From contig JAPLNL010000033.1 of the NCBI GenBank assembly GCA_026692905.1, positions 34,704 through 98,703 on the forward strand: 64,000 nucleotides of DNA, read 5' to 3'. A program made the translations under genes and the position numbers. The notes under the pieces were generated by a model that made no database searches, was not told where the DNA came from, and saw nothing but the letters and a program-made list of their open reading frames with translations. Source of the stretch: Planctomycetota bacterium (lineage in GTDB: Bacteria > Planctomycetota > Planctomycetia > Pirellulales > Pirellulaceae). Of the stretch, positions 53,204 to 62,800 are shown one piece after another; within the stretch, counting starts at the first letter, position 1, and each line of letters opens with the position of its first letter.

Positions 53204-55188
53204 CAATAGGCCTCAAGCAATCGGAGCCAACGCTGTAACTTGCCAACAATCTGAGAGTCTTGCATTTTGGCCGCTGTCATGTCATCGGAGTGAAACGAAA
53301 CGCTACAGCCTACTTTCTGCGTTTGCTGAACAAAGTTGGTGAGCGTAGGGTCTGTACCATTGATGAAAAAGTGAAGTGACTTGAATGGCTCAGCGACTGG
53401 AACTCGTGCTCTCGACGGTACCTTGGCATTGCACAGCCACACTCCACGATAGGTCTCTGCACCTTGGATACCGGAGATTAGACCCGGCAGCATGCCCGCG
53501 GATATTCCGCCAATGCAAATGCGTCGTTTGTCGATGGTGTAATTATTGGAAACATAAGATCGAAGCCGCACACCAATCTCGACTTCATCCAAAGCCCAAC
53601 CCTTCTCGTCTGCCGACTGAGCCACAACAATGATCCAGCGATTCTCTCTTGCGAAAAGCTCCCATGCGTCAGCCCATTGCTTTTGATCTTGTGTTCCCGC
53701 TTCTGCGAAGATGATGAGTAAGCCGTGAGGAATGGTGTCGAAGTAGTTGGATGGAACAATGGCAAAAGCCTTGTTCTTGACGTCACCTAGCGGCAACTGA
53801 ACTGTCCCTTTGGCGCCCTTGGGCTCAGCCGGATTTTCGGGCAATGGTACTTTCACAATGGGCCACTCCAAATCCTGCTCAGGATGCGACTCCATCGTGA
53901 CCTTAACGCTCCTCGCTTTGCCGTCCCGTTCCAGCTTCAACGCGATCGGCTCTCGGTAGTCCAAAAATGCAAGCCGAGTATTCAGAGGCGACTTTTCGTC
54001 GATAGCAGATTCACCCACACTCACAATGGCTTCGCCGATCTCAATGCCAGCTTTGGCGGCCGGTGAGTTAGGCAGCACACTGAGCACTCGTGGCGACGCC
54101 AAGGGACTATTGGTGTCGATCACGACACCCAAAAAAGGCTCGCGATAGGTCGGCAACTCTTTGACCAAATTAACGTCAAACTGTTTCTTGGTACCCTCGC
54201 GTTCCACCTCGAATACCATGCTTTGCTCCGCATCGATTGGCCCCATGATGTGTTTGAGCTGCGAGTGCATTGCAACCGCTTTGAGATCCTCGCGTGTTTT
54301 GCCCGCTCCAACAATTCGATCACCGGCAAGCATCCCAGATTTGGCAGCTGGCGATCCAGGCGTCACACCACTCAAAAGGATCTCTGGTGAAAACTCGTCC
54401 GGGCTTGAACTTCGAAAGCCAGCCCGCCCAGGATAAATGTCTTCACCCCGCTGCAATTGAGGTAGTCGTTCCATCACGTCGACAAGCGGAACGGCAAAAC
54501 CAACACCGGAGTCGTACCACTGTTCGGTCTCTCCTTCGGTTGCTATTCCAGGATTCATAGGGGCTAGAATTCCCATGACTTTGCCTGTCAAATCGATCAA
54601 AGGTCCGCCGTAGTTTTGTGGCGAGATCTTGGCATCGGTCTGAATGGCTTTATCCCAAATGCGGCCTTGTGCGCTCAAAATCCCGACGCTGCGGCTCGCG
54701 ACCTTGACGTCAAAGGTTTTGCCAAGTGCGATTGCCCATTGACCAACACGCCACGCTTTGCGATCGCTGACAACCGCCGCTCGCAGCGGTTTGTCGACAT
54801 CGATTTTCAATAGAGCCAACTCGCGACTGTGGTCGCGTGCGACGAGCTTGGCCGCTTTGCGTTGTTCGTCAGGCAAGACGACGGTAATCGACGCAGGTTG
54901 GCTGCGAAACTGAAAAATGCTAGTAACAATCCAACCGTCTGGCGAAACAATTGTCCCCGTCGATGGTCCCGCCGCTATGAACTGACGATTGACGATCTCT
55001 TGGCCACCGAACGTCTCAACTTGAACAACGCAATCCTGAGCAGAATCCGCAGCCGCTTGAAAGGCTTGCTGCTCCTGCTCATCCAAAGGTGGATCATCGG
55101 CCAGTGAAGAGGAAGACATGGAAGCGACTAAGCTCGCCAGAATTGCGAATGCACGAAACGCCTGAAATGACCAGATTGCTTGGCTCAA
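53203..55188 (-). CDS. Catalytically dead trypsin-like/PDZ protein fused to a serine hydrolase
   Basis: 661 residues. TTG start at 55188 with AGGAG 8 nt upstream; the longer frame to 55341 runs through a repeat and is rejected. Signal segment residues 6-30. Residues about 45-245 align with HtrA/trypsin (SPDGWIVTSIFQF, LALLKID, GGPLIDLTG), but the triad is gone: His to F92, Asp to E123, Ser to Y193. Two PDZ domains follow (about 268-345 and 352-435). The C-terminal ~200 residues are an alpha/beta-hydrolase with nucleophile S563 in GGISAGM and possible partners D613 and H633. The fold assignment of the first domain rests on alignment by eye to the neighbour at 56365. It lies 140 bp after the second dead homologue. 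Confidence 0.78.
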   Translation of the reverse strand: MSQAIWSFQAFRAFAILASLVASMSSSSLADDPPLDEQEQQAFQAAADSAQDCVVQVETFGGQEIVNRQFIAAGPSTGTIVSPDGWIVTSIFQFRSQPASITVVLPDEQRKAAKLVARDHSRELALLKIDVDKPLRAAVVSDRKAWRVGQWAIALGKTFDVKVASRSVGILSAQGRIWDKAIQTDAKISPQNYGGPLIDLTGKVMGILAPMNPGIATEGETEQWYDSGVGFAVPLVDVMERLPQLQRGEDIYPGRAGFRSSSPDEFSPEILLSGVTPGSPAAKSGMLAGDRIVGAGKTREDLKAVAMHSQLKHIMGPIDAEQSMVFEVEREGTKKQFDVNLVKELPTYREPFLGVVIDTNSPLASPRVLSVLPNSPAAKAGIEIGEAIVSVGESAIDEKSPLNTRLAFLDYREPIALKLERDGKARSVKVTMESHPEQDLEWPIVKVPLPENPAEPKGAKGTVQLPLGDVKNKAFAIVPSNYFDTIPHGLLIIFAEAGTQDQKQWADAWELFARENRWIIVVAQSADEKGWALDEVEIGVRLRSYVSNNYTIDKRRICIGGISAGMLPGLISGIQGAETYRGVWLCNAKVPSRARVPVAEPFKSLHFFINGTDPTLTNFVQQTQKVGCSVSFHSDDMTAAKMQDSQIVGKLQRWLRLLEAY

Positions 55189-55207
55189 GCATCTCGCTCC
55201 TGGGCTT

Positions 55208-55285
55208 CGGGAGAGCGAGGCTCCTGCCGAGCTTGCGACGCCACGGTTCGGCAGGAGCCTCTCCCTCCCGAGTAATGCATTGGTT
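55208..55285. repeat. Composite repeat hairpin, copy 3 (inverted)
   Basis: Contains gcgaggctcctgccgagc and ggttcggcaggagcctc around a short loop, in reverse orientation to 39009-39130 and 43541-43665; the flank aatgcattactcgggaggg also matches. It sits directly upstream of a start codon and creates a false N-terminal extension. Confidence 0.88.
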
Positions 55286-55327
55286 GGTGCTTTCGATGAA
55301 AACATGCTTAACATCAAAGAACTATGT

Positions 55328-56368
55328 TTAAGGTCGAACATGGATCCGAATCAATTCTTGTCCGCGTTGGACGAGCACGTAAAAGGAATCGGCGCGGTTG
55401 ATCGTAGCGAGCATCTTTTCTAAGCTTTTTCGAGAGTCCGCCCGCTGGTCATTCAACAGCAATATCAAATCGTTGGTTTGCATACCGGCCCGTTGGGCAA
55501 TCGACCCTTCTCGGACTTGATCGATGAACGGCGGGGTCTTGGACAGCACGTCGGGGATCAGGGTAATACCAAGATCAATGATCCGATGTGGCTGAGCTAC
55601 GGGCTTGAGCTCGGACACTTGTGCGGATGCATTTCCCGACAAGATTCTGTCGACGGAGGATTTGACGACATCCATCGGCAACGCATAGTTGATCCAGATC
55701 CCAGCTTGCTCGTCGCGTATCTCTTTCCCCAGCACACCAACCAATCGTCCTTGGAGGTCAACCAAAGCACCACCGGCGGCACCCGGGTTGTTGGTCATAA
55801 CATCCAACACATACACGCGACCTTGATACAGAGATTTCGTTTTGCCACGGCGGGTTGTCAGCGAAGTCGATGCCATGATGACTCCTTTTTGGGCGCTGCA
55901 AGATTCGTTGCCGGTGGCGATTCCAAACAAATTGCTGATCGCGAAAACTCGTTGTCCAGTGGAGCCCTGGGCTGCTTTATTCAAATCAAAGCCCACCAGG
56001 CCCGCGTCCTCCAACTTGAGAATGGCTAACTCGTTCTGAGGATCCATCCCCACCATGGTTGCATCGAGTCTTCGGCCATCGAATGTAACGACCCGCACCT
56101 TGGCAACATCCAACACCGTACTCCAACTCGTCAAAATGTGGCCAGAGTTGTTGATGAGGATGCCGCTTTGATAACTTTCGAGGCCCCGTGCACCACCGGC
56201 ACCGTACAGCTTGACCACCTTTTCTTGGCTCGTCGCGATGAGTGCTTCGTTGTTGATCACGACGTTGGCATCGCGGTCCGCCAAAGCAAAGCAGGAGTTG
56301 ATTATGAACAACCAGACCACAATCGCACCACTGTGAATCACGCTTGTCGTATTAAAGTATTGCATCAT
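55328..56368 (-). CDS. Catalytically dead trypsin-like protein with PDZ domain
   Basis: 346 residues, ATG overlapping the upstream stop (ATGA). Signal segment residues 12-30 (HSGAIVVWLFIINSCFALA). The trypsin-like fold (about 40-225) is recognisable (SGILINNSGHILTSW, NELAILKLED, NNPGAAGGALVDLQG), but each catalytic residue is changed: His to S83, Asp to E113, Ser to A198. A PDZ domain (about 255-345) closes the chain (IAQRAGMQTNDLILLLND). It cannot hydrolyse peptide bonds by the normal mechanism and may be a regulator, adaptor or substrate-binding subunit of the intact neighbour. Confidence 0.82.
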   Translation of the reverse strand: MMQYFNTTSVIHSGAIVVWLFIINSCFALADRDANVVINNEALIATSQEKVVKLYGAGGARGLESYQSGILINNSGHILTSWSTVLDVAKVRVVTFDGRRLDATMVGMDPQNELAILKLEDAGLVGFDLNKAAQGSTGQRVFAISNLFGIATGNESCSAQKGVIMASTSLTTRRGKTKSLYQGRVYVLDVMTNNPGAAGGALVDLQGRLVGVLGKEIRDEQAGIWINYALPMDVVKSSVDRILSGNASAQVSELKPVAQPHRIIDLGITLIPDVLSKTPPFIDQVREGSIAQRAGMQTNDLILLLNDQRADSRKSLEKMLATINRADSFYVLVQRGQELIRIHVRP

Positions 56369-58191
56369 AGACCATTCCCTGCTGGCGCTTCGCCCACTTG
56401 AATCGAGCCGATTGCAATTGCGAATTGCGTCTCCAGGCCATATGCCAACCGGACCGTTCGCGGAGTTGCCCGACCATCGACTGCTTCGTACTTGTCGAAG
56501 AACAGCTCAACCGGGTCCGTTTGCTTGTCTGAGAAAATTTCGATAACCTGAATCAGCCCCGTTTCTGGTGACGTATAGACCATCGCATCGAAGTCACTCA
56601 CAGTAACTCGAGTCACATCCAATAGGCCTTCACGACCGACGACTGGGTTCCGGCCGAGATAAACGGCCTCGCCCATCAACCGCGGTCCGATGCGATTCCA
56701 TTGCTGCCAAATTCGCATCCCCATAAGTGCGCCAATGGAAGATCGTTGCTTAATCCACTTTGGCCAGCCTTGCGACGGATGAAGTGTTTCGGCTTTGTCT
56801 CCCAAGCGGAACGTAAGGTTTTCATCCGACAAAAGCATTTCCACAAGGGTGTTTTCACCCGGTATTTCGCCGTTGATCTTCCATGCTTTGGAGGTGTCAT
56901 GCCAACGGCCTTGTGCTACCTGTAGTGCAAGTATTCGATCCAGTTCCAGTCGATTGAAGTAATAATTGGAATAGCCACGCTTCTCCACAAACAGCTCGTC
57001 AACAGCATCCTTAGCAGCAGGCTTGACTTCTTTTGGAGCATCCAGCTTTTCTTTTTCTTTGTCCTGAGGCTTGCGGGGTGGCTTTTGCTGAGCCGATTCA
57101 CCCTTGATGATTTCCTCAAGTTCGCTCGCCAGGTGTAGGCTTTGCAATCGAATATGGGTTTCCACAACACCCGACTCATTTCGGAATCGAATCGGGATCC
57201 GCCATTGGTCCGGGAAGATGCCAAGTATGTTTTTCAACTGATTTGTGGTGGCAACGTCGCGATCCCCTAGCCGCAAAATTTCGTCACCGTATCGTATTCC
57301 TCGACGATACGCATCGCTGCTTTCTAAAATGTTCGAAACCGCAACCCTGCCACTGGTTTCGGTGGTCACTGTGAAGCCGAGAGTTGCATGGTCCACGACG
57401 CGACCCGATTTCAATTGGCCGAGAAAATTCATCGCTTGCTTGATCGAAATGGCGTAACCCACACCGACATTAACTCTCCCTCGCTTTTCAAAGGAACAGC
57501 GGCCGTTGATCCCAATTAACTCGCCACGAATGTTGAACAGAGGTCCACCTGAATTGCCTGGATTGATGGCCGCGTCGGTCTGGATGCAATCGCTGTACTC
57601 GAGGATCGTGCCGCTTGGATATTGGTAACGTCGAACGCCACTAACCAAACCGTAAGTGACCGTCGGCTGCAAATTGGTCGCCAAGACGAATGGGTTTCCA
57701 GCAGCAAAGCACCACTGGCCGATACGGACTGTATCGCTATCTCCGATCGCGGCGACCGGGAAATCCGTCCGCCCAACCATTTTCAGGACGGCCAAGTCAC
57801 CTGTTGGATCGATGCCCGCAACCACCGCGTCCACCATAGTGCCGTTGTTGAGGCCGCACCGCATCCGATGCCCAAAAGGACTGGACACGTGGAAGTTCGT
57901 GAGCACATATCCATCGGCTGAAACGCAAACCCCGCTACCTCCACCTTGGCCGTCTGTGCCATACACAGCTACCGTCGCGCGTGACGCTCGCTCCATGGCC
58001 TCGATGCGTTGATTCTGAGCATTGAGGACCGCATCGCTCGGACTCGGTGCGAACTCCGCTTTCGTGGGTTCGTCTTGAGCGATGCAAGTTACTTTGGTGA
58101 AAACAACGTTCCACGACAAAACAAAAACGAGCATCAGGCTCGTAGGTGACACGCGGCCATCGAACCAGTTCCTTGCGATTCGAACGATCAT
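56365..58191 (-). CDS. Intact HtrA-like serine protease with PDZ domain
   Basis: 608 residues, ATG overlapping the upstream stop (ATGA). Signal or anchor residues about 16-36. The protease domain (about 60-270) has a complete triad: H101 (TNFHV), D132 (GDLAVLK) and S214 (NPGNSGGPL). A PDZ domain follows (about 285-365, RRGIRYGDEILRLGD). A Lys/Glu/Pro-rich linker (about 385-425) joins a C-terminal domain of about 175 residues not seen in standard DegP (YYFNRLELDRILALQ ... VSDFDAMVYTSPETGLIQV). DegS/DegP-type envelope quality control is the usual role, but the extra domain and dead partners suggest a specific substrate or complex. Confidence 0.87.
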   Translation of the reverse strand: MIVRIARNWFDGRVSPTSLMLVFVLSWNVVFTKVTCIAQDEPTKAEFAPSPSDAVLNAQNQRIEAMERASRATVAVYGTDGQGGGSGVCVSADGYVLTNFHVSSPFGHRMRCGLNNGTMVDAVVAGIDPTGDLAVLKMVGRTDFPVAAIGDSDTVRIGQWCFAAGNPFVLATNLQPTVTYGLVSGVRRYQYPSGTILEYSDCIQTDAAINPGNSGGPLFNIRGELIGINGRCSFEKRGRVNVGVGYAISIKQAMNFLGQLKSGRVVDHATLGFTVTTETSGRVAVSNILESSDAYRRGIRYGDEILRLGDRDVATTNQLKNILGIFPDQWRIPIRFRNESGVVETHIRLQSLHLASELEEIIKGESAQQKPPRKPQDKEKEKLDAPKEVKPAAKDAVDELFVEKRGYSNYYFNRLELDRILALQVAQGRWHDTSKAWKINGEIPGENTLVEMLLSDENLTFRLGDKAETLHPSQGWPKWIKQRSSIGALMGMRIWQQWNRIGPRLMGEAVYLGRNPVVGREGLLDVTRVTVSDFDAMVYTSPETGLIQVIEIFSDKQTDPVELFFDKYEAVDGRATPRTVRLAYGLETQFAIAIGSIQVGEAPAGNGL

Positions 58192-59435
58192 CGTTTGAGC
58201 CTTGGTTGTTTCCATGTGACCTCTGTACCTACCATGAGCTTCGATTTGCACGCAACCACCAACTTTGTTTTCTTTTCAGGCTTAAGGGCAATGTTCACCT
58301 CGATAAAGTCGACGTTTTGAGCAAGTGTTTGCTCTGAAAGTTTTTGGTCATCTTGCCAAACCTCAATATTCAAATTTGTCCGTTGCGAACCCTCGTCGGT
58401 ACGCTCGACCTTGCACTGCAACTGAGAAAACCCCTGAGGAACGCGAAATATGTATTCGCCTGGACTCGGGAAATAAAGGTCGCGATCACCGGGCGATGAG
58501 GTCGACGAAGCTGTTCGCCCGCCCACAACGAATCTCGGTAAGAAAGCTCGATCTAAACTCGCAACAGGATTTTTGAAGTCAATCTGCTTGTCTGCCACCG
58601 CACTCAAGAGCTCGATTTCAGAAAGCCATCGTATGTTCGCCGTGGAGTAGTTGATGCTGATCAACTTCGTAAACGGAATCGAAACCGATTGCCCAAGCTG
58701 CGTTTTGAGTTCAATCGAGTCTGCTTTGACTGTGAACGATTCGGCCATCCAAACCGAGTGGTCTGTAACGGTAACTTCGATTGTTGGCTTCACACGTTCC
58801 AACTCCCTCTGAAACCATACCAGACCGGCTAGCTTCTCCATCGGAATGTCGATTTGTTGACCATCGAGATCAAACGTCACACTTGTCTCAAGCACCTGGG
58901 AAATAACGCCATTGATTCTGTCGAAAGTTTTCGTTGGTCTAGCAACGATGACTGCGTCTGAGTTCTTGGTTTCCAATATGGCCGCTTGCCAAGCCCCAGC
59001 CATCTCTGGTGCGATGGGTTTCAACAATGCTGCCTTCAGGGACTTCGAAGGGATAGCAGTTTCGCTACCGGATGCCTCCTTCAATAGCCAAACGGTGCTT
59101 TTTCCTGTGAGTCGAGTGCCGTACGCTTTGGAACCATCTAGCAGCAGAAGCTGAACCGGCGGAATTTGCGAATCCAGCTTGTTTGCGAATCGAACACGAT
59201 CGATTTCCGCTGCCGATTTCTCGACCGATCCAGCCTTGGTCTGGATGACCATTTTGCCAGCATCTGCAGAAACAAGCGTTCCGCTCACTGGCGGACCACT
59301 TAGTAGCGATACTGTCACATCCTCGCAGGCACCCGCCAAATGCATCGGTGAGGCGATAACGAACGCCATCGTTAGCATAAAAACGAAAGCCGCAACAAGA
59401 TTCTGCGATTGACGGTTAAGATTCATTGTCTGCAT
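58188..59435 (-). CDS. Exported beta-rich protein with NPCBM-like C-terminus
   Basis: About 416 residues from ATG 59435 (or 59426); a TTG at 59465 is also open. Signal peptide residues about 12-38, ending HLAGACED. Residues about 40-200 carry beta-type repeats (VSLLSGPPVSGTLVSADAGK, IQTKAGSVEKSAAEIDRVRF) typical of planctomycete exported proteins. The C-terminal ~140 residues (PGDRDLYFPSPGEYIFRVPQ ... NLNIEVWQDDQKLSEQTLA) resemble NPCBM carbohydrate-binding modules; assignment is tentative. First gene of the protease cluster, coupled to the protease by ATGA. It could present a ligand or tether the cluster to a glycan. Confidence 0.68.
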   Translation of the reverse strand: MQTMNLNRQSQNLVAAFVFMLTMAFVIASPMHLAGACEDVTVSLLSGPPVSGTLVSADAGKMVIQTKAGSVEKSAAEIDRVRFANKLDSQIPPVQLLLLDGSKAYGTRLTGKSTVWLLKEASGSETAIPSKSLKAALLKPIAPEMAGAWQAAILETKNSDAVIVARPTKTFDRINGVISQVLETSVTFDLDGQQIDIPMEKLAGLVWFQRELERVKPTIEVTVTDHSVWMAESFTVKADSIELKTQLGQSVSIPFTKLISINYSTANIRWLSEIELLSAVADKQIDFKNPVASLDRAFLPRFVVGGRTASSTSSPGDRDLYFPSPGEYIFRVPQGFSQLQCKVERTDEGSQRTNLNIEVWQDDQKLSEQTLAQNVDFIEVNIALKPEKKTKLVVACKSKLMVGTEVTWKQPRLKR

Positions 59436-59465
59436 AGTGACTATCGTTGCGAGAACAGCTTCCAA

Positions 59466-59803
59466 CGCTGATGGACTTCTCCGTTAGTATAACGCAGCGT
59501 CCACTCTAACGGTGCAATCGAACAATGCGTCGAGCAGAAAAAGCCATCGGTTTTTGATGCAAGCAATGCCCCTCATAGCCCGGAGGGCGGCATATCACTG
59601 CTTTCTCGGGTACTCTTTTGCATTGAGCCCGGAGGGCGACACATCAAATCATTCTGAAAGGTGTCGCCCTCCGGGCTCTTCATTGGGTGGTCAGTCAACC
59701 GGTGGCTCACGCCGGCTTGCACCGTCGAAGGCCCCGGTACTAGATTGCGATTGAGACGCAAAGGCCTGAAAGGCCGACACACCCACATCCAGCGGCACGA
59801 AAA
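59466..59803. other. Intergenic region with palindromes between ftsK and the protease cluster
   Basis: 338 bp, no gene. Main content is the inverted repeat described at 59577-59678 and an aaggcctgaaaggcc element near 59760. Confidence 0.7.
59577..59678. repeat. 18-bp perfect inverted repeat (gagcccggagggcgacac)
   Basis: Arms 59625-59642 and 59661-59678 are exact reverse complements around an 18-nt loop. A partial third copy (agcccggagggcggca) stands at 59577-59592. This motif is one I associate with planctomycete intergenic DNA. It follows the ftsK gene and may act as a terminator. Confidence 0.9.
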
Positions 59804-62800
59804 TCAATCTTCGTCGTCCGTCCACTGATTTTCTTCATCGCTGTGGTCGGCTTCTGTCGCCGCCACAAAGGCTTCCTCTTCGTCATCTGTTCGCTTCTTC
59901 TTTTTCGAAGCCTTCGGTGCCTTGGGCGTATCTTCCCAGCTATCGTCTCTGCGAATCTTATTCGAACGATTCTTCGCTTTGCTAGGTGCAGGCTCGGCGG
60001 CATCCTCGGCACCAGAACGCATCGTTTCCCACTGCTCCAAAGTAATAGCGACCTCGCGAGCTTGCGAGCCATTGTATTGACCGACGATGCCATCCTCAGA
60101 CATGAAATCGATCAGCCTAGCTGCGCGACCATAACCGATCCCCAAGGCTCGTTGAAGCAACGAGCAGCTACCGCGTCCCTCGCGAACGACGATGTCCACC
60201 GCGGCTTCATACAGGTCATCTCGCTTCTTGAACGAGCCAGGCTTCACGGCCTCGTCGTCACCTTTTTCTACCTTCAGCTGGACCAGTTCCTGGACGAAAT
60301 TCTGCTCGCCCAAACTGCAGTGGTCGACGACCGAATTGATTTCATCGTCACTCAAATAGGTACCTTGTCCTCGAACCAATGCACTCGTGCCTGGCCACAA
60401 GAAGAGCATGTCTCCGTTACCGAGCAGCTTGTCCGCGCCCATCGCATCCAACACGACACGAGAGTCGGTCTTGCTCGCAACTTGAAAACTGATTCGCGCG
60501 GGCAAATTACTCTTGATCAAGCCGGTGATCACATCGACCGTCGGCTTTTGTGTTGCAAGGATGAGGTGAATACCGACCGCACGGCTCTTTTGCGCAAGGC
60601 GAATGATGTGCGCCTCGACTTCTTTCCCAGATGTCATCATCAAGTCCGCCATTTCGTCCACGACGATGACAATGAAAGGCAAATGGTCTGGAATCAAATC
60701 CGCTTCTTCGTCATTCTCTGGCTTCAAGCGTTCTAGCAACTCCTCGCGGCCGAGCTGATTGTAGTTGGTCAAATGCCGGACTCCGGCCCTAGCCAAGAGT
60801 GCGTAACGCTCTTCCATCTTGTCGACTGCCCAGGCCAAAATGGCTTCGGCTTTTCGCATGTCGATCACCACTGGGTGCATCAAATGCGGGAGGCGTGCAT
60901 AGCAGCTTAGCTCCACCATCTTCGGGTCAATCATCAGCATCCGAACTTCATCGGGCCGTCGTGTCATGAGGATCGACGAAATGATCGAGTTCAAGCACAC
61001 GCTCTTTCCCGTACCTGTTCGACCTGCAATGAGCAAGTGCGGAAGGCTTGCCAAGTCCACGGTAAGGGCTTTGCCGGAGACGTCTTTACCGAGGAACAAT
61101 GGGATCTTTTGCTTTCGAATCTGAGCGCCGCTTTCCTCGATGACTTCTCGCATGCGCACGATCTGGCGTTTCTCATTGGGCACTTCGATCCCAACGCTAT
61201 TTTTGCCTGGTATCGGTGCGACAATTCGGACGCTTGGAACGCGAAGCGCAATCGCCAGGTCGTCGGCCAGACCAGCGATCTTGCTAAGTCGCAATCCAGC
61301 ATCCAATTCGATTTCATACAGTGCGATGACGGGACCGGTTTCGATTTCGACGACTTTGATATTGAAGCCAAAGTTGGCAAAAGTTTGCTCGAGCACTTTG
61401 GCTTTCTTTTTCACTTCCTCGGTTTGCTCGTCGTAGGATACTTCATCGGACTCGGTAAGCAGATCCAGGCCTGGCAGGACATACTCTTCGCTCCCTTCGG
61501 GTAGTTTTGTATCGTCAAGGTGGGCCAAGGAATCTTCCGGAGCTGGTTCGGGCTCTGGTTCGACTTGCGCTTGTTTGCTTTTTCGAGTTTGAACGCGAGG
61601 TCCTTTGTCTTCCTCGATGTTCGGGGCATCAGATCGAATCGTGCGTGAGCGACCACTGACGATCGACTTGGGTTTTTCGACGACGACTTCTTGTTCCTCT
61701 TCGTCTGAGTGAATCTCATCTTCTTCGTCATCGTAGCGAGAGTCCAGAGCCTCCTCGCCATCTGCATCGTAGTCGTGTTCGGCTTCTTCGTCGTACTCGT
61801 CGTCAGCCATTCCGTCAGCCATTCCGTCAGCCATTCCGTTGGCCATCGAGTTGCGCGCGCTGGCGAGGGCTTTGGAGCTGAGTAGGTCGCTGCCACCCGC
61901 ATCCAGCAAAGCATCGGCGCTCGCCTCGGCTGGTTTTTTGCCACCGAACAGTGCGCCTGCGATGGATGCCAGGGTTGATGGATTCTTGGCCTTTGGGAAC
62001 GTGAGGTCGGTGCGACCGACAGCTTTGGATTGGGAAGCTAGGTCTTCGGCAGTCAGACTCGTTTCAGCTCTGCGACCGATTCGAATCGCGGGCCCTGAAC
62101 TGGTTGGATATTCCGCACCTGCGGCTCCATCATGCGGGGCGGAACCCGTCATGGGTGCTGAATGGACGACCGAGGACGGGTAACTTGTTTGGGAATTTGC
62201 TTGGCTGCCACCGGCACTTATCGAAGTCGGATTCTGTCGAAGCGTCACGCTTTTGGGCAGATCAGACCGCGATGGGGAGAACGTACCCGAGGTACTCTGC
62301 TCTTGGCGTCGGAAACTCCAGGTTGGCAACCGAAAGTACTTTAGTGCCGCGACTCCGCCACTTGCAGCAAATCCGAAGTATCGCACCAAAGCATATTCCG
62401 TGCTGAGCAGGACGCCACCTACGAAGACACTAAGAACGAGAATGGAAGCTCCCAAGTGGGCCAAATGGTTATCCATCCATGTGTTGCATAAAGCACCCAA
62501 GTAACCGCCAGCGCCAACCGGAACGGAGATTCTTGGGGTGATGCCGAATCGACTTGGAATGCAACAGACGGCAACCAAAATGAGAGTCCATCCCATGCTT
62601 CGTCCCATCGGGGATGCCCAAGGCTGCTGTCTGAGCATGACGACGCCGGATAGGCACACGAGCATCGCGACCAAATAACTGCCAATCCCTGTGGCCTGCA
62701 TCAAAATATCGCTTACGAGAGCACCTAAGTACCCGCACGAGTTTTGAATTTTCGCATTGAGTGGAAAGGCTGCGTTCATCGGTGTGTATACCGAAGCGAT

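Noticed and set aside
39009..55285. Insertion sequences
   Set aside because: The repeats are short, non-coding and lack transposase or clear target duplications; non-autonomous elements remain possible and are listed as repeats.
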